In this document: one piece after another, positions 14,568-19,766 of the stretch
How the letters are laid out: the number at the start of each line of letters is the position of its first letter
How positions within the stretch are numbered: the stretch's first letter is position 1
IMG/VR virus record: IMGVR_UViG_3300044641_003260
Location: 1 to 23,091 of that record
Length of the DNA stretch: 23,091 nt
From: a virus
Direction: 5' to 3' (one strand)
Position numbers and translations under genes: made by a program
The notes under the pieces: generated by a model
What the model saw: only the letters and a program-made list of their open reading frames with translations
The model's database searches: none
What the model was told of the DNA's origin: nothing

Positions 14568-16976
14568 TTACGCTTTCAAGTCTCCAGCAAGTAACCATGT
14601 ATCTGTTGCTACCTTGGTTATTGTTGCTGATGAATGTAATGCTCTTAGCTTTAGTCCTGGAGTTCTCAATATTGTAACTCCAGATGCTTCTGCAAATACT
14701 GCGTCTGCTCCAGCTGACTGGTAGAAGCTTATTGAAGTTCCTACTGGATAAGCTGTAGTTGCATTTGTAGGAACTGTAATTGTGTGTGCTCCAGAAACTG
14801 GAATTAACTGATCTCTTAGCGCTAATCCACCTGTTGATAGATTGTATGCTCCAGTAATTGTTGTTCCAATTACAGTCCGTGAAGGAACGCCTTCCTTTGT
14901 CTGAGTTCCATCTGTAAATGCTACTCCTGCTGCTGCAACTGTTACTGTTCCAGTAAATGTTGGAGAAGCTATTGGAGCCTTAGATGAAAGACTAGTTGTA
15001 ACTGTTGTTGCAAAGTTTGCATCATCACCAAGTGCTGCTGCAAGCTCATCAAGAGTATTTAGTGCTGCTGGGGCAGATGCAATTACTGCATTTACCTGAG
15101 CTGTTGCATCTGCAATTGCTTCTGATTTGGCTGTAGCAATTGCTGTTGCCTGTGCTGTGGATACTGGCTTTGAAGCATCTGATGTATTATCAACATTTGC
15201 AAGGCCTACTGAAGACTTTGTAAGTGCTGCTACTGCTGCTGCTACCTTAGAGTCTGCTGCTGTTCCTGCTGCTGTGATTGCATCTGCTTCTGCGGCATCT
15301 GCATATTCTTTTGTAGCAAGAAGTGCGGTGTCTGCAATTCCGTGAATATTTGTTGTGTCTGCTTCATGGCTTGAAAGTGCTGTTGCTGCTGCTGTAATTT
15401 GTGTTTGAACTGAAGATGTAACTCCGTTTAGGTATCCAATTTCAGTTGAATCAACTAAACCAATAGTTGTTGTTGCTGGAAGAACAACTGCTCCAGTTAA
15501 AGTTGGTGAATCAATTGGTGCTTTTGCATCTAATGCTTGAGTTAATCCAGCGACCTTTGACTGATCTATTTCTGCTGTAGCTGAGATTTTTGCATTTGTA
15601 ATAGTTACATCAGCAATTTTTTCATTTGTTACTGCAACGTTTGCAATTTTTGCAGAAGTTACTGCTGAATCTGCTATCTTTTCAGTTAATATACCTGAGC
15701 TTACAATCTTTTCAGAAGTTACTGAATTTGTTGCAATTTTTGATTCAGTAATTGCTGAATCTTCTATTTTATTTGTTGTTACTGAATTGTCTGCTAATTT
15801 AATTTCTGTAATTGCGCTATCTGCAATTTTTGCAGAAGTTACTGCAAGGTTTACAATTTTTGCTGTATCTACTGAAGTATCTGCAATTTTTACACCAGTA
15901 ACTGCATTATCCTTAAGCTCAAGTGTTCCAACAGAATCGCTAGGAACTGCCTCTAGCTTATCGTTAAGCTGTGTCTGTATTGCAGAATGTACTCCTGCTA
16001 AATGCTGGATTTCTGGGTTAGTCACTGCTCCAATTTTTGCTGAATCTGAATACAAGTGACCAATTTCTAGATCTTCTTTTGTATAGCTAGCGAAATCTAT
16101 TGTAGTGCCAGGCTCTGTTGTTACTCCCGCAAAAAGCTTCCAGATTCCATTATCTGAAGCATCACGGACAAGTCCTGCATGTTGGTATGTTCCATCATTA
16201 AATGCTGCAACGATACCTAGGTCAAGAACGTTTGACTGGTTTCCATCACCCATGTAAATCATTGGATCAGCATATGAAACATTTGTTGAGTCTACTGTTG
16301 TAGTAGTTCCAGTAACAGTTAAGTTACCGCTAATATTTACATCGTTTGCTGTAAGCAAAACATTTGAAGTAATGTTTGCTGCTTCCATGTCTGCAGCGCC
16401 AATTGATCCATCTGTTGCTATATTCATTGTTAATGAATTTAAAGGAAGCTGTGATTGTGGAACTTTAGTGTTGGCATCAAGTGAGGCAACTCCATTTACG
16501 GCTCCTCTATCTGCAAGAGGGATGTAGTCTCCTAGTGAGTTATTTACTCCACTAACTGCTGTATCTGTATAATCTTCTGCTGCAGCAAGTGCTGCGTTGG
16601 CCTTAGTTGTTGCATCTGTTGCGGCTGCAGAAATTGCTGCTGTTTGTGCATTTGATGCTTCTGATGTAGCAAAAGCTTTTGTTGAAATAACATCTGTATC
16701 TACAGTTATTGTTATTGTATTTGCGCCATCGTTATATGTCTTTGTAAGACCTGCACCCATTGAAAGAGCTTGATCTATGGCATCTTGTGATATTTCGCCA
16801 ATTGCTGCTGTGTCAGCAGCGGCGTATGAAAGGGCTGTCCATGTAGAAGAGCCATTTCCAAATTTAAATTTATTAGTGTTTGTTTCAACACCCATTTCAC
16901 CTGCAGCTAATACTGGATTTGCTGTGGTCCATTCTGAAGCTAAACCTCTACGTACTTGAATTCTTACTGTTGACAT
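14568..16976 (-). CDS. Long tail fibre with Mtd-like N-terminal domain and ten-residue repeats
   Basis: An 802-aa fibre. Residues 1-55 (STVRIQVRRGLASEWTTANP, VLAAGEMGVETNTNKFKFGN, GSSTWTALSY) match the N-terminal domain of the Bordetella phage major tropism determinant and many fibre baseplate-anchoring domains. Alanine-rich coiled-coil segments, LTVTGTTTTVDSTNVSYADP, and a run of about 12 decapeptides (VTSAKIADSA, ITESKIATNS, about residues 358-475) follow. Further repeats are SPTLTGAVVLPATTTIG and SPTFTGTVTVAAAGVAF. The C-terminal ~130 residues form a beta-rich tip (ISFYQSAGADAVFAEASGVT, IRT-like LRTPGLKLRALHSSATITKV). There is no C-type lectin fold like that of Mtd and no reverse transcriptase nearby. 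AAAGGGGTGG precedes the ATG. Confidence 0.85.
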   Translation of the reverse strand: MSTVRIQVRRGLASEWTTANPVLAAGEMGVETNTNKFKFGNGSSTWTALSYAAADTAAIGEISQDAIDQALSMGAGLTKTYNDGANTITITVDTDVISTKAFATSEASNAQTAAISAAATDATTKANAALAAAEDYTDTAVSGVNNSLGDYIPLADRGAVNGVASLDANTKVPQSQLPLNSLTMNIATDGSIGAADMEAANITSNVLLTANDVNISGNLTVTGTTTTVDSTNVSYADPMIYMGDGNQSNVLDLGIVAAFNDGTYQHAGLVRDASDNGIWKLFAGVTTEPGTTIDFASYTKEDLEIGHLYSDSAKIGAVTNPEIQHLAGVHSAIQTQLNDKLEAVPSDSVGTLELKDNAVTGVKIADTSVDTAKIVNLAVTSAKIADSAITEIKLADNSVTTNKIEDSAITESKIATNSVTSEKIVSSGILTEKIADSAVTSAKIANVAVTNEKIADVTITNAKISATAEIDQSKVAGLTQALDAKAPIDSPTLTGAVVLPATTTIGLVDSTEIGYLNGVTSSVQTQITAAATALSSHEADTTNIHGIADTALLATKEYADAAEADAITAAGTAADSKVAAAVAALTKSSVGLANVDNTSDASKPVSTAQATAIATAKSEAIADATAQVNAVIASAPAALNTLDELAAALGDDANFATTVTTSLSSKAPIASPTFTGTVTVAAAGVAFTDGTQTKEGVPSRTVIGTTITGAYNLSTGGLALRDQLIPVSGAHTITVPTNATTAYPVGTSISFYQSAGADAVFAEASGVTILRTPGLKLRALHSSATITKVATDTWLLAGDLKA
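15550..15902 (-). repeat. About 30-bp degenerate repeats coding decapeptides
   Basis: Each unit codes for a ten-residue pattern [VI]-[TD]-x-x-K-I-x-x-x-[AS], about 12 copies within the 802-aa fibre. Isoleucine and lysine recur in fixed register, as in trimeric fibre shafts. Confidence 0.8.
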
Positions 16977-17006
16977 TATGCCACCCCTTTAATTTGATAT
17001 ATTGAA

Positions 17007-17015
17007 ATTATAGCA
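17007..17015 (-). promoter_or_regulatory. Extended -10 promoter before the long fibre gene
   Basis: TGCTATAAT on the minus strand, with a perfect TATAAT at 17012-17007, lies in the 61-nt gap between the 120-aa gene and the 802-aa fibre. No convincing -35 is present. The leader would be about 24 nt and carry AAAGGGGTGG. The same TGCTATAAT occurs at the connector promoter. Confidence 0.6.
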
Positions 17016-17037
17016 TTAAAACGATTATATTTGAGTG

Positions 17038-17400
17038 TCATGCTACTAACGCTCCTGAATCAAAAGTCATTCCAAATTCAGTTGTTGAAGGATCTCCACC
17101 AGATACGAACTTGTTTGTTCCTGTTGGAGTAACTCCATTAGCCTGAATGATATATGTTGGCTGACCATTGTAATCAATAGCCAATCCTACATCCATAAAT
17201 GAAAGCATTTCTGCTTCATTTGGAATTTCTGAGTATAAAGCAATAGGCTGCCAAGTTCCGTCTACCTGAACCTTGAGCCTATTTGTTTGTGTATCAAACG
17301 ATATTGGGGCTGTCCCTAAAACTATATCTGTATCAAATGTCGCAGTACCTGCTACATTTAACCCATTCTTTACTCTAAAATTTTTATTTACTGTTGCCAT
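17038..17400 (-). CDS. Short fibre-associated protein with shared MATV-KNFR N-terminus
   Basis: A 120-aa protein. The first ~25 residues (MATVNKNFRVKNGLNVAGTA) match the start of the 448-aa neighbour (MATVVKNFRIKSGLIVEGTT), so the two share an attachment module. The rest contains a short beta segment common in phage fibre proteins (PISFDTQTNRLKVQVDGTW) and a Gly/Thr-rich C-terminus. It has no coiled coil or receptor-binding tip of its own and may be a capping or adaptor piece for the fibre. The leader has AGGGGA about 14 nt before the ATG, unusually far, so translation may be modest. Specific function is unknown. Confidence 0.72.
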   Translation of the reverse strand: MATVNKNFRVKNGLNVAGTATFDTDIVLGTAPISFDTQTNRLKVQVDGTWQPIALYSEIPNEAEMLSFMDVGLAIDYNGQPTYIIQANGVTPTGTNKFVSGGDPSTTEFGMTFDSGALVA

Positions 17401-17465
17401 TTAAGTTCACATATCCCCTAATTGTTTTGGTGGGGTTTTGAAAGGACCCCTTACCTTTTATTTAA

Positions 17466-18812
17466 TTATGCGTTAAATACTGTACCAGATACAGTAATTG
17501 TTGAATCGTTTACTGGATTTACTCTGATTCGGCAATGAGTTCCATCTACATCTGCTGTAATTGTTCCTCTTGAACCATTTGTTCCAACGATTGCATATTC
17601 TGTAACTGCTACGTTATCAGATGAATCTAGTGTTACTAGAATTTCTGAGATTTCATTATGTGTGCCATTGTCAATTTTAACCAAGAACTTACCTGATTTA
17701 AAGTTTGACTTATTGAATTGATATGCAGTTACTACAACTGAGCCAAGGGAAGTTGTTCTTGCTGCCACCTGCTTTGCAACATCATTAATATTAAGATCTG
17801 TAAATGGTGTTGTACCATCTAGAACATCATCTACTAATCCAGATGCAACTCCTGCTGCATCGTAGTTGATTGCAAGGCCATCTGCGTAGCTCTGTGCTGC
17901 AGTCTGTGCTGCTGCTGCTGCACCATACATATCGTATGCTGCTGCTGTTGCTGCAACTGCTGCTGTATTGAAGTCTGAGATATCTGCTGAATCAAGACCA
18001 GTTACAGAGATTGTTGACCCTGTAATGTCAATATTTGCTCCTGCAGTTAATGTATCTTGCTTTCCTGCTGCAATACCCTGAAGATCAGAGATAATATCTG
18101 GATTATCCTGAAGTGCTTCAGCCAACTCATTAAGAGTGTCAAGAACTGCTGGTGCACCATTAACAAGTGCTGCTACTGCATCATCTGCATGCTGTTCTGC
18201 TGCTGCTTGAGCTGCGTTAGCTTTTGTAGTTGCATCAGTTGCTGCTGCAGAGATTGCTGCAGACTGTGCTGCGTTAGCTTTTGTAGTTGCATCAGTTGCT
18301 GCTGCAGAGATTGCTGCAGACTGTGCTGCGTTAGCCTTAGATGTAGCATCTGCTGCTGCGGTTGCTTCTGCTGCTGCTTGGGCTGCGTTAGCCTTTGAAG
18401 TTGCATCTGCTGCTGCAGTTGAAACTGAAGCTGCGTCTCCTGATACTCTAAGTGCTGCTTCTGCGGCTACCTTAGTTGTTGCATCAGTTGCTGCTGCTGT
18501 AATTGCAGCTGACTGTGCATTTGAAGCTTTTGTGCTTGCATCAGTTGCTGCTGCAGAGATTGCTGCTGCTTCAGCTGCTGAAGCGGAACCGTATGAGTCA
18601 AATGTATTAGCATTTACTGTAAGGTTGCCTGAACCATCAACACTAAATACGCCTGCATCTACTGACTTTACAAGTGTAGCTCCACCAACGAGGTTGAGAA
18701 TATAGGCATCTCCGCCTGTTTCTGTAAGTATATTTTGACCACCAATTGTAGCTGTTGTACCTTCTACAATGAGGCCTGATTTAATTCTAAAGTTTTTTAC
18801 TACTGTTGCCAT
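17466..18812 (-). CDS. Alanine-rich coiled-coil tail fibre protein
   Basis: A 448-aa fibre. Residues 1-27 are the MATV-KNFR module shared with the downstream 120-aa protein. Residues about 75-215 are an extremely Ala-rich heptad-like region built of 19-residue units (AAISAAATDATTKANAAQ), predicted as a trimeric coiled coil. LDTLNELAEALQDNPDI and ISVTGLDSADISDFNTAAV, common fibre linkers, follow. Residues about 335-448 form a beta domain (SGKFLVKIDNGTHNEISEIL, AVTEYAIVGTNGSRGTITAD, VDGTHCRIRVNPVND) also seen at the end of the upstream 185-aa protein. AGAGGAGT lies about 10 nt before the ATG. It is a fibre by composition and context; the receptor is unknown. Confidence 0.82.
   Translation of the reverse strand: MATVVKNFRIKSGLIVEGTTATIGGQNILTETGGDAYILNLVGGATLVKSVDAGVFSVDGSGNLTVNANTFDSYGSASAAEAAAISAAATDASTKASNAQSAAITAAATDATTKVAAEAALRVSGDAASVSTAAADATSKANAAQAAAEATAAADATSKANAAQSAAISAAATDATTKANAAQSAAISAAATDATTKANAAQAAAEQHADDAVAALVNGAPAVLDTLNELAEALQDNPDIISDLQGIAAGKQDTLTAGANIDITGSTISVTGLDSADISDFNTAAVAATAAAYDMYGAAAAAQTAAQSYADGLAINYDAAGVASGLVDDVLDGTTPFTDLNINDVAKQVAARTTSLGSVVVTAYQFNKSNFKSGKFLVKIDNGTHNEISEILVTLDSSDNVAVTEYAIVGTNGSRGTITADVDGTHCRIRVNPVNDSTITVSGTVFNA
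18211..18336 (-). repeat. 57-bp tandem repeat in the Ala-rich fibre
   Basis: Two exact 57-bp copies begin at 18211 and 18268, with a third partial copy from 18325 and decayed copies on both sides. Each codes for 19 residues of AAISAAATDATTKANAAQ type. Exact identity of the two copies indicates recent duplication. Confidence 0.88.
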
Positions 18813-18841
18813 TTATATGACTCCTCTTACTGCTTTTTTTG

Positions 18842-19399
18842 TTATACCTTTAGTGCTGTTCTTGTAAATCTGACTGAAATTTCACCAGAAACAGGGGTGA
18901 CTCTTAGACTAATTATACCTGAATTTTCTTCAAAGGTGTAAGTAAATAAGTTGTTGTTTGTGTTCGATATGATGTTTGATTCTGATACTAGCATATCTGA
19001 TCCATCTTGTGTTGCCATAATCTCAGAGGCATAAACATCTGAACCTCTTGTGACTTGCAAACTGTACTTAACGGTTTTCCATGTATTTTTTGCAAATGAG
19101 TCTACGTTTGTTGCATTTTCAATTCCGTAAACAGAAAGATCGTTATTACCTTCTAGCCCAAGTAGCTCAATTACATTGTCTGTGCTATTGTCTAAATCTC
19201 CTAGGATAGAAACTATGTCATTAACTTTATATGTTAAAGAATCTGGATCTTGAGACCCATCTATTCCGACTTTTACTTGAAGAGCTTCGATTGCATCATT
19301 TGCATTTGCATGTTGCTCAGAATGGGACGGTGCTGATAATTGATCAGTGCCATTTGGATTAATTAATTCGTCTAGATTATTTGGAAAATTGGTGGCCAC
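18842..19399 (-). CDS. Fibre-associated structural protein
   Basis: A 185-aa protein starting at GTG 19399 with AAGGGGG upstream. Residues about 25-50 (HSEQHANANDAIEALQVKVG) are a sequence often found at the N-terminus of phage fibre and baseplate proteins. The C-terminal ~85 residues (YSLQVTRGSDVYASEIMATQ, MLVSESNIISNTNN, ISLRVTPVSGEISVRFTRTA) form a beta domain of the same pattern as the end of the 448-aa fibre. The gene thus looks like a short combination of an attachment segment and a terminal beta domain, without a shaft. It is probably virion-associated; the exact location is unknown. Confidence 0.75.
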   Translation of the reverse strand: MATNFPNNLDELINPNGTDQLSAPSHSEQHANANDAIEALQVKVGIDGSQDPDSLTYKVNDIVSILGDLDNSTDNVIELLGLEGNNDLSVYGIENATNVDSFAKNTWKTVKYSLQVTRGSDVYASEIMATQDGSDMLVSESNIISNTNNNLFTYTFEENSGIISLRVTPVSGEISVRFTRTALKV

Positions 19400-19435
19400 G
19401 GGCTACCCCCTTGTGTAAGTCTTGTTACTTAGTCA

Positions 19436-19441
19436 ATTATA
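19436..19441 (-). promoter_or_regulatory. Candidate -10 box before the 185-aa gene
   Basis: A perfect TATAAT on the minus strand in the 70-nt gap after the Cys-rich gene. It would give a leader of about 30 nt with AAGGGGG before the GTG start. No -35 match and no TGn extension are seen, so the assignment is moderate. Confidence 0.45.
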
Positions 19442-19469
19442 TCCTAGGAATATTTATAATTCGGAAAAT

Positions 19470-19706
19470 TTACCATTTATTAATAGGGCATGTAGCCGCT
19501 GCAAGTTTTGTTTTTAACTTCATGATGCAACCACATTTTTTACATTGTGTAGTCAAGTCTATGAATTCTGGGCAAACTTTACATATAGAATATCTTTCTT
19601 TTTGCTCTGAATCTGCAACAAATTCTGTTGAGGGATTTATTAGATCCCAGGGTCTTGTTTCTCCCAGGTTTTCTTTATACTTTTCCCATGCATTTTTTTC
19701 TGTCAT
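19470..19706 (-). CDS. Small Cys-rich zinc-ribbon-like protein (DUF6171-like)
   Basis: A 78-aa protein with an N-terminal KYKENLGETRPWDLINPSTE and a compact cysteine cluster, CKVCPEF then CKKCGCIMKLKTKL and CPINKW. The spacing C-x2-C ... C-x2-C-x-C ... C and the closing CP.NKW match a small phage and bacterial family I recall as DUF6171; the cysteines probably bind zinc. Its role is unknown. It sits between the two FFAPP-linked regions and has its own leaderless promoter, a near copy of the one that drives the oxygenases. The ATG at 19706 has no Shine-Dalgarno and follows the -10 by six bases. Confidence 0.75.
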   Translation of the reverse strand: MTEKNAWEKYKENLGETRPWDLINPSTEFVADSEQKERYSICKVCPEFIDLTTQCKKCGCIMKLKTKLAAATCPINKW

Positions 19707-19712
19707 GCATCT

Positions 19713-19741
19713 ATTTTATCATTTTTATACATATATCACAA
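19713..19741 (-). promoter_or_regulatory. Leaderless promoter of the Cys-rich gene (copy B of the duplicated promoter)
   Basis: TTGTGA at 19741-19736, a 17-nt spacer ending TGA, TAAAAT at 19718-19713, six bases, then ATG. It shares TTGCTATTGTG, the spacing and the ATGACA start with the promoter at 13633-13661. Both lie immediately after the FFAPP cassette of the preceding adhesin. Confidence 0.65.
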
Positions 19742-19766
19742 TAGCAACCTTTGACATATACTGCCA

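Noticed and set aside
14568-16976. Possible diversity-generating retroelement target because of the Mtd-like N-terminus
   Set aside because: No variable/template repeat pair, no reverse transcriptase and no C-type lectin C-terminus are visible in the window.
17431-17452. Hairpin (GGGGT...ACCCC) between the 448-aa and 120-aa genes
   Set aside because: Only about five pairs with a long loop and no T-run on the coding strand; too weak to call.
18057-18398. Plus-strand Cys-rich frame opposite the alanine-rich repeats
   Set aside because: Antisense of GCA/GCT-rich repeats gives runs of TGC/TGT codons; no start signal and no family resemblance.
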